From Tetracentron sinense (taxonomy: Eukaryota > Streptophyta > Magnoliopsida > Trochodendrales > Trochodendraceae): a stretch of 64,000 nt of DNA. Numbering within the stretch: position 1 is the first letter of the stretch; every line of letters begins with the position of its first letter. The position numbers and the translations under genes are program-made. Location of the stretch: contig CM026559.1 in NCBI GenBank assembly GCA_015143295.1, positions 22,520,826 to 22,584,825 on the forward strand, written 5' to 3'. Under the pieces are notes generated by a model. It was not told where the DNA came from. It worked only from the letters and a program-made list of their open reading frames with translations, and made no database searches. Positions 23,601 to 35,101 of the stretch are shown piece by piece.

Positions 23601-26395
23601 AAGTACACGTTTTTAGAGGAAACAACATCGAAATCCGACCCTGGTTTGGATTTTGGTTGCGCGGTTGTATGTTTTAGGACAAAGTAACTTTCTAATTAGG
23701 TTACAGGCCTCTCGGTGCCGAAATCGGTGGGCGAATGGCCATCGGATTCCAAACACGAAGTCCCACACTTAGTTGGGTCTATATACACTGTTAGAATAAA
23801 CGGGCTCGAAATCCGATCCCCGGTTTGGATTTGGTTCGCGTTTTATGTTTAGGAACGAAGTATACTTTCTCAGTATGGTTTTTCTTCGGCCTCTCAGGGC
23901 CCAAATTTAAGGAAACGCAAATCGACTCTCACGAATGGAATTCTCACCACTTAGGTGGCTGAAATACACGCATTCGAAGAAATGACATCGAAAGCCAATC
24001 CCCCCCCCGGTTTAGATTGGTACCCGTTTCATTTTTTGGCCAAAGTAGAGTTTCTAAGTATTGATTATGTGCGACTAGGGGCTCAAATGGCGACAAACCA
24101 CCTCAGATCCCTCGAAATTAATTTCTCAAACTAGGCTTGTCAAATACTTGTTAAAAGAACTACAATCGAATCTGACCCGCGGCCGCGTTTGGTTTGGTGC
24201 CCGTTTGTATGTTAAGAGGCCGAAGTATACTTTCTAGGTTTGAATTTTGGCCCTCTCAGGTGGCCTAATCGCAAACGACCATCGATTCATCGAAATGAAT
24301 TCCCACTTAGATTGAGTCAAAGTACACATGTTGGAGGAAACCACTCCAATCCGACACTGGTTTTGGATTTTGTGCGGCGGTTGTAGTTTAGGCAAAGTAT
24401 AAACTTTCTAAATTATGGAATACAGGCCTCTCGGTGCCCAAATCGGGCAATGCGCTTCGGATGTCATAACACGAATTCCCACATCTTATTTGGGTCGATA
24501 TACCAGTGTAGCATAAACGGCTTTCGAAATCCGATCCCCCGGTTTGGATTTGGTACTGTTTGTATGTTTGGGACGAAGTATACCTTCTAAAGTACCGTTT
24601 TCGGGCCTCTCGGCCAAATGGGGGAAACGACATCGGACTCCATCGAACCGAATCTCACACTTAGGTTGGCTCGAATACACGCATTAGAAAAACGACATCA
24701 AAAAACCCACCCCCTTTAGATTTGGTACGCGTTGGAAGGTTTGGCCAAAGTATAGTTTCTGAGTATGATTACGGGCGACAGGGTTCAAATCGGACCAAGG
24801 ACCTCAGATTCCACCGAAATATTCTTACACTTAGGCTGTGTCAAAATACATGGTTACAAGAAACTACATCAAATCTGACCCCACCGGTTGGATTTGGTGC
24901 CCGTTGTATGTTAACGGCCAAGTATAGCTTTCTAGGTATGGAATTTTGGGGCATCTCAGTGCCTAAATCCGTGCAAACCCTCGGACCAACGAAATGATTC
25001 CCACATTAGATTTGTTGAGTACACGCGTTAGAGGACACACCATCAAAATCCGACCCCCGGTTTGATTTGGTGTGCGTTTGTATTTTTAGGACAAAGTATA
25101 CTGTCTATATGGAGTACCGGCCCTTCGGTGCCCAATCGGGCAAATGCGCTCGATTCCATAGACACACGAATTCCCACACTTTAGGTTGAGTCCGATATAA
25201 ACCGTGTTAGAATAAATGGCTTCAAAATCCCGATCCCCGGTTGATTTGGTTCGCGTTTGTATGCCCTTAGGGACGAAGTTACTTCTAAGTATGGTTTCCT
25301 CCCGGCCTGCTCAGGGCAAATTGGGGAAACGACATTGGACTCCTCAAACGAATTTCTCCCACTTGGTTGTGTCGAATCACGCATTAGAAGAAAATAATCG
25401 AAAGCCATCCCCGTTTAGATTTTGGTACACCGTTTGAGGTTTGGGCCCATAGTATATTCTAAGTATGATTAGGGCGATAGGGCTCAAATCGGACAAACCA
25501 CCGTCATATTCCATCGCAAATATTCTCAAACTTAGGCTGTGTCGAATCATGTTTTAAAAGAAACTAATCGAAATCTAACCCCCCGGTTTGGATTTGTTGG
25601 CCGTTTCTATGTTAAGGCCGAAGCATACTTTCTGTATGAATTTTGGGCCTTCTCATGCCTAAATCGTGCAAAGACCTCGGATTCCTCGAAATTAATTCCC
25701 ACACTTATATTTGAGTCGCAGTACACTGTTTAGAGCACCACATCGAATCCGACCCTGGTTTGGATTGGTGCTCGGTTGGATGTTTCGGACAAGTATCTTT
25801 CTAATTATTGATTTACAAGGCTTCTCGTGCCAAACGGGCAATTGCCGCTCGGATTACATAGACACGAATTCCCCCTTAGGTTTGATTCCGATATACACGT
25901 GTTGAATAGAACGGCTTCGAATCCAATCCCCGGTTTGTATTTGGTTCGCGTTTGTATTTTAGGAGAAATAGACTTTTTCTAAGTCTGGTTTTCCGGGCCC
26001 TCAGGCTAAATTGGGAAACGACATCGACTCCATCGAAGCAATTCTCAACACTTAGGTTGGGTCCGAAATACGACGGATGAAGAAACGACATCAAACACCA
26101 ACCCCCTGTTTAATTGGTACTCGTTTGAAGGTTTTGGGCCACAGTGGTAGTTCTAAAGTCGGATTACGGTGACTAGGGCTCAAATCGGACAAACTCCCAT
26201 CAATTTCCATCGAAATAATTCTAAACTTAGGCTATGTCAAAATTCATGTGTTAAAAGACACTACATCAATAATGATCCCCCGTTTGGCTTTGGTGCCCGT
26301 TTTTTATGTTAAGGCAGTATCTTTCTGGTATGAATTTGGGCCTCTCAGTGCTAAATCGGCAAACGACCTCGGGATTCCTCGCAATGAAATCTCTC
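20635..26395 (+). repeat. tandem satellite, ~178-bp monomer, right block with 4-monomer higher-order repeat
   Basis: The same satellite as 11071-14885, about 32 monomers. From about 21,340 four monomer types alternate, recognisable by (1) TGCCTAAATCGTGC, (2) GGGCAAATGCGCTCG, (3) AGGGCCAAAATTGGGG and (4) GCGACTAGGGGCTCAAATCGG. Type 1 recurs near 21374, 22086, 22800, 23537, 24261, 24960, 25656 and 26349, a period of about 712 bp at first. From about 22.2 kb rightwards the copies collect many one-base insertions and deletions, far more than the left block. Types 2-4 also follow one another in the left block (13,316-13,845), so the higher-order unit predates the LINE insertion. Confidence 0.92.
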
Positions 26396-26782
26396 TCAAC
26401 AACAACAAAACGTAGGAGGAGCACAAATGTGAGGATTGGCTCAAATTAGAGAAAATTCAGGCATTCCGCTCGAGCAGAGGTAAGGCGCCGATTGAGCGGT
26501 TGTGCGATAGTTTCAATGTGAAAGTCCTTGAGCGAACTGCTCAAGCAGCGTTAGGTGCTGATCGAGCGGTCCAAAACGTTTTGAGCCTGTTTTGTGTTTT
26601 GGAAACTCCTATTCCGAGTGGGGTTGTTTCTATCAATTATTTAGGATTTTTGTTTATACCTAAAAATACGTAGTTATGGGTCTAGGGTTTGCTAAGAAAA
26701 TGCTTATGCATTGAGAGTGGGAGATAATAGAAAGGTTAAACATACTAGGTCTTGGGAAAATTTTAAGGGAGATAGATAGAGA
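26396..26782. other. non-coding segment with a clustered palindrome (CCGCTCGAGCGG type)
   Basis: Unique-looking sequence between the satellite and the CACTA end. It contains near-palindromes built on CCGCTCGAGCGG centred near 26471, 26493, 26542 and 26563, that is two pairs spaced about 22 and 21 bp. This matches the style of the palindrome arrays in the LTRs of this window, so it may be the remnant of another LTR. No coding sequence seen. Confidence 0.45.
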
Positions 26783-27250
26783 CACTACAACAAAGCTACC
26801 GACTAGCGACGGAATAATAGAGATGGAAAACCATTCTGTCTCTAATACCGCACTTATAAAGAAAGAACTCCATTCCGTCACTAATATGCCGTCTCTAATA
26901 AATATTCCACTATTTATTTCATTTTATTAATAAAACATATATTAGTGACGGAATATTTTTCATCTCTAATGTTGGTAGAGACAGAAGTTGTTGTTAGGAT
27001 GGAAATTATCCGTCTCTATTGTGAAAGATCAGTAGAGACGGAAATATATTTGTCTCTAAACCTTTAACAGTATTAGATACATAACTATTTCCATCTCTAA
27101 ACCTTTAATAGTATTAGAGACGGAAATGGTTTCGTCTCTTATAATCTTATAAACATCGCGAAAATTGTATTTCCTCCCCAAAGCTCTCTCCTGTACACTG
27201 CTCTCCTATTCTCGGCTCCAACCACCCCCGCCAGTTGGTAAGTCCCTTGT

Positions 27251-27281
<31 letters not shown>

Positions 27282-28734
27282 ATCTCTCTTCCTCTCTCTC
27301 ATGTCTCTATCTCTATCGCTCTCTCTCTATATGCTCTCTGGAGAGGAGATCTCCTCTCTGTCTCTCATTCTCTCTCTATGCTCTCTAACTCTCTCTCTCT
27401 CTCTGTGTAGGTTCTCTCTGTCTCTCCCTAGACCAACAGCGCCACCAACCTCCATGCTCATCATCAACTTCTCAATCCTAGGTAATTTTACAAAACTCTC
27501 AAATAAAAAACCTTTCAAATTTGATTATCAAGTTGAACTCTTCATTTTCTCTTCGGACTGTGATGGATATTCGATCTCTGAAATTGTTGATCTAGGATTT
27601 GTATCGAAGATCTGCTCTTTATGTTGTTAATCAAGCAATTAATTATGTCTAGTTCTTTTGCCATTTCTTGCGATTTTCACTAAGCTCAAATGATTTTAAT
27701 TAGTTTTTTAGATTTTATATTATAATGTTTGGATTGTGAATTGATTGGTTATTTGAAGATCTCATATGTTCTGATTGAAGTAAGTGAGACATCCATGGTT
27801 ATATGTTTTTTTATTAACTTGAACTCGGTAATCTGGTTTTTATAACCATATTTAACAAGTGCCTCTAATTTTCATATTCTCTATGGTAAATGAAAAATGT
27901 ATATTAGTTGTAATTTTCAACTATTAAAACATGGCCTGCTTATAGTGGTTGAGTGGCTTGGGATAGTTCAATCATATTAAGTGGTATTAGTCCTTCTCTT
28001 CATATCTGTATTTCTTATGGGAATTATCAATAAACCTTTGCGAAAGCATTGATTTTTTTTCCCCTGTGTACTAAACATTTTAATCTTTTGGCCACGTGAA
28101 AAACAAAACTAAAGTACCTATTACTAAACTAAAATTTATAAATATTCTTTTATTGGGGATTTTTGTTTTTTTTAATTGATTGTTATGAAAGCATGTTATT
28201 GTTAGATAGAAATTTATATTCAAATCAATGAGAGTGGGGGGGAGTTGATTTAGCCCAACCTGATTCAAACTTATAATGCTATGAAAGCATTCTTGTATGA
28301 TCGAAGTAGACAAAGCTTTAGTAGGGTTTATCAACACAAGTCAAGGTAGTAAACCTGAAAGATGTAGTTGGCTTATCAAGCCCTATAAACTTGATTTAGC
28401 CCAACCTAATTCTGGGTTGTTTTTCTAAAGTCCAACATAGTTGATCAACTTGTTAGTTCTTTTTGCTTCATGCTAAAATTTCAGTTTGTGTATTTGCTTT
28501 ATGTTGAAAGCCATGAACTAGGACTATTTCAGGCATCATTTTTTTTTATTTTCTTCTTTCAAGTATCTGAGATTGAAATGGAACCCACTACTAGATGATA
28601 CAGAAATACAACCCACAAAATATGATAAGCAATGTCTATCTTTTATAATTTTATTTGTAAATATGTGAATTACAATTTGTATAGATGAACAGCTCGGATG
28701 AAAGAGATATGAATGTTTTTACAGAAACTAAGTA
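26783..28734 (+). mobile_element. CACTA (En/Spm) transposon end, probably truncated
   Basis: Starts with CACTACAACAAAG, the characteristic CACTA terminus, followed to about 27,140 by many direct and inverted copies of the subterminal motif AGAGACGGAAAT / CCGTCTCTAA. Beyond this lie a CT-rich leader-like region (27,170-27,490) and AT-rich non-coding sequence. I found no matching 3' terminus, and the element appears to be cut by the LTR beginning at 28735. No transposase coding region is visible. The right limit is a guess. Confidence 0.6.
27250..27416. repeat. CT-rich microsatellite
   Basis: Interrupted (CT)n and (TCTC)n tract. Open frames translating to Ser/Leu runs here are products of the repeat. 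Confidence 0.85.
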
Positions 28735-29434
28735 TGTCGCGCCCCAAAATCCCCCCTACGAGTTAGGTGAGACTTTAGACGTGACTAACATAACCTAGCA
28801 AGCCATCCTGCAAAATATACAAGGCATATATGTAGCGGAAATATAATCAAGTGCGGAAGCGTAAACTAACTTTTTCTTTTCTATACATAATCAGTATTCC
28901 AAGTTATATACAAACAATATCAAGTGTAAGAGTGGACATGCTCACTCATCAAAATATAAAAGACTCTCTATCTCTCTCCATGTCTCTCTCTCAGTAGTTA
29001 TCCTGGTAAGGCCAGATATCTAAATGTCTAGCCTCCACTGTACGCTTAGGATGAGGCTCCTCCTCACCATAATCCTCCTCGACCCATGGACTAGGAGCAC
29101 AAATATCAAAAGGGGTACCTGCCGACATAAAATGTACAGCTAAGTATGGAATACTCAGAGAGTACAAACTACTAGCTAACAATAGTAATAATATAAATAA
29201 TTTCAAGTTTTCTATTTAAATGACATAAATGTACATGACATGCATGAGATTAAATGCGAAAAACCTTGTAAAACTCCGTGTGCATAATTCATACTTATTC
29301 GTGAAAATAGTAGTTCGTGTTCAACACCTGTTTGTCATTCTTAAAAACTATTCTTGTCTTGTGAGAATCATGCTTGTCTTGTCGTGTTTGAATTACATAG
29401 TCTTGTGTTGCTTGCCTTATCATGCTTGACTTGT

Positions 29435-29725
29435 CTTATTTTTTCTTGAAGCCAGATGTTAGTGCCCTTTGTAACTAGTATCCGAACTATGGAATGGATG
29501 GACATACTAGCATCACTAACATCCTTGACCGGCCCAATGTTCGGCATTATCATGTTTTTCCTTGAAGCCAGATATGACATATCCTTAGATATGCCCTATC
29601 TTTGACCGGTCCAATGTCCGGCATTATCATACTCGCTTGTCTTATTTTCTTGAAGCCGGATATGACATATCCTTGGATGTGCCTTATCCTTGACCGGCCC
29701 AATGTCCGGCTTTATCATCCGTTGC
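29435..29725. repeat. tandem repeat inside LTR A (~110 bp unit, about 3 copies)
   Basis: The words TTCTTGAAGCC(A/G)GATATGACATATCC and TTGACCGG(C/T)CCAATGTCCGGC recur three times. A tandem repeat at the same place occurs in the related LTR at 60030, but with a different unit. Confidence 0.75.
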
Positions 29726-30492
29726 GTGGAATCACGTGTCTAGTCTTAGCTTGTTTTCATATACTTATATTTAGGAAATTCGGTTCATGCATGCATGCTT
29801 GTGCATAGTGCATTGTGAACATCATCATGTCATGGAAGTACTTAAAGAAGTAACATATCACATTCAAACATTTATATAAATCTGGAAGATCTTTAAAGAA
29901 AACCTATATGGGTATGATATACATGAAATATTTGTAGAAGAACCCTAAAAGCATCATAGTACTATTGGCAAAGCTTAAACCATGGAATCATGGTATTAGA
30001 TATTATACATCTGACATACATTTTATCAATCATGGTTACTTAGCCTATTACATCCACATCATAATTTATAGTTCATGCATTATATGGCGATCATGGTAGA
30101 TTGAGAAATTGAAACATGTGTACATCTCTACCCTTTCAAACTTGAAAACCTGAAGTTATGGATCTAGGTTATCACTAAGCTAGGAAGAATAGGTATTTAC
30201 CATTTTACTCACAAATCATACATGTAAACCCTACCTCTTAAAATTTAGATTATCACTAAGCTAGGTAGTAGGAAGTACTAACCTTTAGGATTGGAGAAAA
30301 CCTGAGGATACTTGAGAAAAATGATATCCAAGCTTGGTGGAGGAAAATCCTTGCTTGAAAAAGAAGATCCCAGCTTCAATAGATTCCCCCAAACAACCCT
30401 TGCTCCAAAACCCTAGTTCTTCCCTTCCCCTTCTCCAAAATCTTCTAAAGTTTATGCTTGAGGGTTTCATAAACCCTCAACCCACAAAATTG

Positions 30493-30503
30493 GGTTTATA
30501 TAG
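30493..30503 (-). promoter_or_regulatory. TATA box of LTR A
   Basis: On the minus strand CTATATAAACC, about 80 bp downstream of the nearest palindrome. Confidence 0.5.
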
Positions 30504-30582
30504 AAAAAGGGGTGGTCAAAAGACCATCCTACCCTTAATGATTTGGTGAAAAAAGTCAAACTGGGCAAAATTTTGAAGGAGT

Positions 30583-30711
30583 GGTTGATCGGTCATGAGG
30601 AGCGATCGATTGGTCCAAAAACCCTTCACTAGAGTTAATCCCCATACAAAAAGTGTGATAACTGGTCGACCGGTAGGAGAGCGGTCGATCGGTCATGAAC
30701 ACCGGTCGACT
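30583..30711. promoter_or_regulatory. palindrome array of LTR A (GGTCGACC / GATCGGTC type)
   Basis: Five imperfect palindromes: GGTTGATCGGTC, GCGATCGATTGGTC, ACTGGTCGACCGGT, GCGGTCGATCGGTC and ACCGGTCGACT. Their centres lie near 30588, 30607, 30667, 30688 and 30707, that is spacings of 19, (60), 21 and 19 bp. The array sits upstream of the minus-strand TATA box. Confidence 0.65.
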
Positions 30712-30909
30712 TGTTCTGGCTTTTACCTAAACACGACCAAACCTTGGGTATACTAACCCAAACTAACTGGAATCCGATGATTTCATACAGAACCCTGAGT
30801 ACATCCACTCAGACAATTACACAAACCCTGAGTGTGCCGACCCAAACAATTTCGTATCCGAAAATTACACACACAACCCGGGTCTAGTGACCTAGAAATT
30901 AATTAGCTA

Positions 30910-31906
30910 GTGTGAAAATAAATGAGGGAATAAGAATAAGCTTGAATAAGATTTAATTAGAACTGTAGACAAACACGAGTCACTAATGACATTCTGATAA
31001 ATAAATAATAGGGTTAATATAAATAGAAAGTGGTAAACCTAATTTTAAAATGCACAAAACACAATCTCTAGAGAATAGAACGTGGGAGAGAAGACAAGTA
31101 GGGTTTTCATTTTGGAAGAGTTTTTAAGGAAGGAGATCACGATTCCACAGCTTGTTCTTCCTCGTGGTAGATTAAATTGTTGAGGCAAGTGAACACTCCA
31201 CCTTAGTTTTAGGTTTTCATTATGTTTTAGATTTATAGGAATGATGATCAAATAAATTTTGATGTTTTGTGTATTTTAAACCAAATGACCCTTTGACTAA
31301 AGGAGTGAGACACTCGGTAGATCAAATAAATGAAGGGCAAACTTTGTGGGAACCCGACTGGATGAGCTTAGTGTTGCCAGTAAAAGAATGTCATTAGGAC
31401 GATATCAGTTTGAATCCTATGGACATAAGACTGTGACCAATAATTAAATTAACGGTAAATTGTGAAACTTATGAATAATTAAATTGCATATGTTGTAAAA
31501 TTTTGTTGCATAATTTATTGCATATATAATGATATAATTATTGCTTGTTGGATGTGTTCTTTTGCTGGGACATCGTGCTCACCCTTGTTATACTCTATCT
31601 TTTTAAGAGAAACTTGAGGAAATTAGAAGTCAGCAGGAGCTTAGTTAGTCAAAGGAGCTCTTTGTTTTAATTAGATTTTTATTGAGTTATTGAAAGAACT
31701 TGTTTAGGTGAGTATTAAATTGAGACTGAAAAATGTCAATTTTATTTGGTTATTGTCGTTGATTTATTTTAATGGCTCGATATACACTTCTGTTTAATGG
31801 ATTAATTTGAATTATTTCCATTTAGTATTGGGATTTGTTCCAGGTCCATGCCTAAAAATCCATGAATTTATGAGATATGAATTGTATTGATTTTCGGGGC
31901 GTGACA
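30910..31906 (+). mobile_element. gypsy-type LTR fragment, plus orientation (LTR B)
   Basis: Ends at 31906 with TTTTCGGGGCGTGACA, a common end of plant gypsy LTRs, and contains the GCTGGGACATCGTGCTCACCC word typical of their R/U5 part. No primer binding site follows, so it is a solo LTR or truncated. Its left end is not defined. Confidence 0.5.
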
Positions 31907-31984
31907 CCGGGCATTCACCCGATAAGGACATACTTCTTAATACAATTGACTGACAACATCTACCGTGTATTTGCCGCTATCGTC

Positions 31985-32400
31985 CTAAGTATCAATCAAG
32001 AAGGAACCACGACCAACCTACCTACTGTCATCTTCTGGTTAGCCTATTGAAGAACCCCGACATCTTTATCAATGCCGACATCTCCTGACGTTCCACCAAG
32101 AAGGGACCCCGATAGACACAGTGCCGACATCTTCTGACCCATCCGAAGAGGAACCCCGGACTATACACTATCTGATGATTAACAACTTTAAACTCCCTAC
32201 GACTTCGATATCTCTCAACTATCAATCACGGAGGAACCAAGGGCCTTACTGGACACTGCCACTCCTGACCTAATCCAAGAGGAACCATAGACGACCTAGA
32301 CAAACAGACCGACATCTCCCGACTATCAGTCACGGAGGAACCACAGGCCTTACTGGACACCGTCACTCTTGACCTAGTCAAAGAGGAACCACGGACTATA
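31985..32400. repeat. degenerate tandem repeat of ~105 bp
   Basis: The phrases TCACGGAGGAACCA, CTTACTGGACAC and AAGAGGAACCA recur; the two best copies start near 32217 and 32322, and weaker copies with CCGACATCT(T/C)CTGAC lie to the left. Confidence 0.65.
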
Positions 32401-32692
32401 CTTACCCTGGTTAGGTTTTCTAACCATAAGACTAACCCCAGTTAACTTAAGCCCCACTTGATTAACTGAAACCGTTGGGCCTCATGCTTGTATACCAAAT
32501 CCAATAACATACTATCCTGTTAAGGAACATTTCTAGGCCAATGGGTGTGTCCATCGCCTTACACAACACTCAGACAACTTTTCGACACCCTAGGGTGACG
32601 ATATCAAATACCCAGGACCCAATTCAAGCTCCCCGAAGGTCCAACAGAAGTCCAAGCATCATAACAGCCCCAAAAAACCATTCTAGGCACTA

Positions 32693-32778
32693 GCGATCGA
32701 TTGCCAGTGCTAGGTGATCGAGTGCCCAGACATTTTGCATGTTGGCAATCGATCGTCCATACATGGTGATCGATCACC
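32693..32778. promoter_or_regulatory. paired palindromes of LTR C (ATCGAT core)
   Basis: GCGATCGATTGC (centre about 32698), GGTGATCGAGTGCC (32719), GGCAATCGATCGTCC (32750) and GGTGATCGATCACC (32771). The spacings are 21, 31 and 21 bp, i.e. two, three and two helical turns. Unlike the arrays of the other LTRs they lie downstream of the inferred TATA box. Confidence 0.55.
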
Positions 32779-33349
32779 CACTGCACAGTGAGCCTAAATC
32801 CGGGGTTTTTACACTCTAGACCGAGGGCTACACTCTTCTACTCATTTTCCATGCATACACACCCTTCTATACATCTTCCACGGGGTCTCTAACCCTTTTT
32901 CATCCACGCCAAACAAAAACATATATTTCACATAGCTCAAAATAAGAAAAATAGGGAAGAAAGAAAGGGTTTTACCTCCCTACATGGATTTCGAGATGAC
33001 TGGGGAAGAAACGGACACTGCTAATGCACTCAAAAGAGCGATTAACCCCAAGGTAGAGCATCTCTCTATCTAACTTTTTATTTTTCTCTCACACGCCAAC
33101 CGATGCACCAAGGAAGAAATCGGACGCCGCCAACACGTCGGGAGTGTCGAAATACCTTAAGGTAGCTTCCCCTTTTCTTCTCTCTTCTTTCTCTCTCTTG
33201 TCTCTCTCTCTCTCTAGACTATCTCTCTCTAGAAAGTGGAGTGTTTGGCTGGCCGAACCTCGACCGTGAGCAAATGGTGAGAATGAGGGGGCTGACCCCT
33301 CTTTTATAGGCCAAGGTCATATGCCATGCACAAGACCATAGTGATGTGA

Positions 33350-33370
33350 ACCATTGACCGGGTCAATGGT
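33350..33370. promoter_or_regulatory. 21-bp palindrome upstream of the LTR C TATA box
   Basis: Ten-base arms ACCATTGACC / GGTCAATGGT around one G, perfect, followed by ATGACCGGTTGAC. It lies about 45 bp upstream (minus strand) of CCTATAAAAG. Confidence 0.55.
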
Positions 33371-34029
33371 ATGACCGGTTGACTAAATTCCGACTTTTTG
33401 CCTCGTATACGGCCCCCGTAAACCTACTATATGACATTTGATTTTGACGAAACTTCAGGTAACTGAACCTTAGACAGTCCGACACCCACTGTAGAAATTT
33501 CGGGAAAAAATACTACGATTTGACTGTAAAAAGTAAGTCCGGAAGAAAACTGCAAAAGTTAATTTCTTGATTTCGGATATAAAACATGTTGTCGTTTCTT
33601 CATTTGAGATGATGAACTGCCGAAATGATAGACAGTTGTCCACAGGATCTACTGACACGCAGTGATATGAGTTTCGCGGATTTCTATTAGAATCCCTAGC
33701 AATTATTGAGTCTCAACTGAATTCCGAAAATCACTTTCCACCAATTTAATAAACACTTAATCAATTAACTTCAATTAAGGACTCTCAAACGCATATGGTT
33801 AATTTAACTCTTGTGGTTCAATTGTTTCCTTCTAAAAACTAAGACTGCTAAGATGCCATGAGGGTAAGTCCAAGCAACCGCTGCAAATTTATAAAAGATT
33901 GTTTTAAACCTTAATGGTGAGCATAATACCCAAAAAAGAAAAAAAGAAAAATCTACCAGTTAAAATGGGACACGTGGCAAGAAAAAGGGAACAAAGACGT
34001 TTCCTTCGTTCCAACGAGGAGGTGATTAT

Positions 34030-34347
34030 TTTCCTTTAAAACCCTAAACCCCTCTCCTTCGTTCTGCTATCTTCCCTCTCCATTGGTTTACCATTCATCT
34101 ACCTGTCATCGTTCGAATTAGATTGAGTTGGCGAAAATGGCAGCGAGAGAGCAGAGAGTGTTTCAGTTCCACCCATGGTCGACGAGCTTGTCTGCATCCA
34201 TCCCGTTGTGATCTTCTTCAACACATTTGATTGCTACTTCTGGCGCCCCAGATCAAACTGAGAGAGAGAGAATCATTTGAAGTCTTCTTGGTTCGATCTC
34301 ATATTAGAATCTCCTTTGCAGTTCCCCACAACAATTCTTCGAATCAG
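34030..34347 (+). other. probable 5' UTR exon and promoter edge of RRP42
   Basis: A GC-richer segment with a telo-box-like AAAACCCTAAACC at 34038-34050, a motif common at plant ribosome-biogenesis gene promoters, CT-rich leader-like sequence, and a good splice donor (AATCAG|GTATGC, GT at 34348). The matching acceptor would be TGCATGTTCAG just before 38417, two bases upstream of the RRP42 start codon. The intron would be 4.07 kb. Inference from signals; no transcript evidence here. Confidence 0.5.
34137..34211 (+). CDS. 24-codon upstream ORF in the RRP42 leader
   Basis: ATG 34137 in a good context (GCGAAAATGGC) opens a 24-residue frame ending at TGA 34209-34211, entirely within the probable 5' UTR exon. 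If the exon model is right this would be a uORF that could reduce translation of RRP42. The peptide itself is not recognised. Confidence 0.3.
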   Translation: MAAREQRVFQFHPWSTSLSASIPL

Positions 34348-35101
34348 GTATGCCCCTCTTCTCTCAAGCATCTCAGTACTCTTGAGCTCGTGACGTCCGA
34401 CTGAATAATCTGAATCGAGCTTTAGCTCGAGCTTTTGACCTTTTTCATGAGCCAAGTTCGAATAAGGATGAGAAAACTCGGGTCGAGCTTGAACATGTAT
34501 ATTGGTTGGGGAACCTATCCTAAACATCTCACTACTGGTATAACCCCTGATTTGTTATGGTCACAAGTCTCTGTCTGATCAATACATTGTTTTTTTTTCT
34601 CTCTTAGTTACATTGATTTGATTGACACCCATTTCTTTAATGCGAAGAAAAACCCTTGTTTCAGACTCTTTGATAATGTAGAAGGATCGAAAAAAACAAG
34701 CATTTTGTTCATCTGTTTGAATTATCGATAAGGGTCCATTCTTTTGCGGAGACTTATATAGTCTGGCACTTTGCAAGTTTTGTAATGTGATAGTATGCAT
34801 TTTCTTTTGAGAACTAGATTGTCGTGCTTTTAATCTCTTCGGTTTTGTAATTCCTGTAAGGCTTCAAATGCAACAAAATGAATGATTTGAATTCTCATAA
34901 AAAACTTATTAGACTTGAAATCTAATGATGGTAAGAGTTTAATCTTGCTAAAACATCTACCATGCCAGAGTACAAAGTGCCAAGATTTATAAGTCTCAGC
35001 AAAGAATAGACCCTAACAGAAGAAAATGATTCCCACCCCTTCAATTGTGAGAAATAGAAAGTCTATTCTCCTGCAGTTTTGTCGGAAAGCATAACTCCAC
35101 A

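Larger units (their letters stand above)
28735..30895 (-). mobile_element. solo or partial Ty3/gypsy LTR, minus orientation (LTR A)
   Basis: The terminus TGTCGCGCCCCAAAAT matches the Tekay LTR terminus at 60030 (TGTCGCGACCCAAAAT), and the two are collinear for at least 450 bp and again around the TATA region. Read on the minus strand: palindrome array (30711-30583), TATA (about 30503-30493), transcribed region, an internal tandem repeat, and the end ...GGGGCGCGACA. No primer site or coding sequence adjoins it, so it looks like a solo LTR. The boundary on the high-coordinate side is unclear. Confidence 0.65.
31907..33690 (-). mobile_element. gypsy-type LTR remnant, minus orientation (LTR C)
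   Basis: Read on the minus strand: a palindrome (33370-33350), a TATA box CCTATAAAAG (about 33309-33300), a transcribed region with CT-rich stretches, a palindrome set (32778-32693), and a degenerate ~105-bp tandem repeat (32400-31985). The order resembles LTR A and the Tekay LTR. The 3' terminus is missing, probably cut by LTR B. No coding sequence. Confidence 0.45.

Noticed and set aside
27165..27630. ORFs with long Ser/Leu runs
   Set aside because: Translations of a CT microsatellite without homology; no gene structure supported.
29440..32400. CRISPR-like spaced repeats
   Set aside because: Repeats are imperfect ~105-115 bp tandem units inside plant LTRs, not short repeats with unique spacers.
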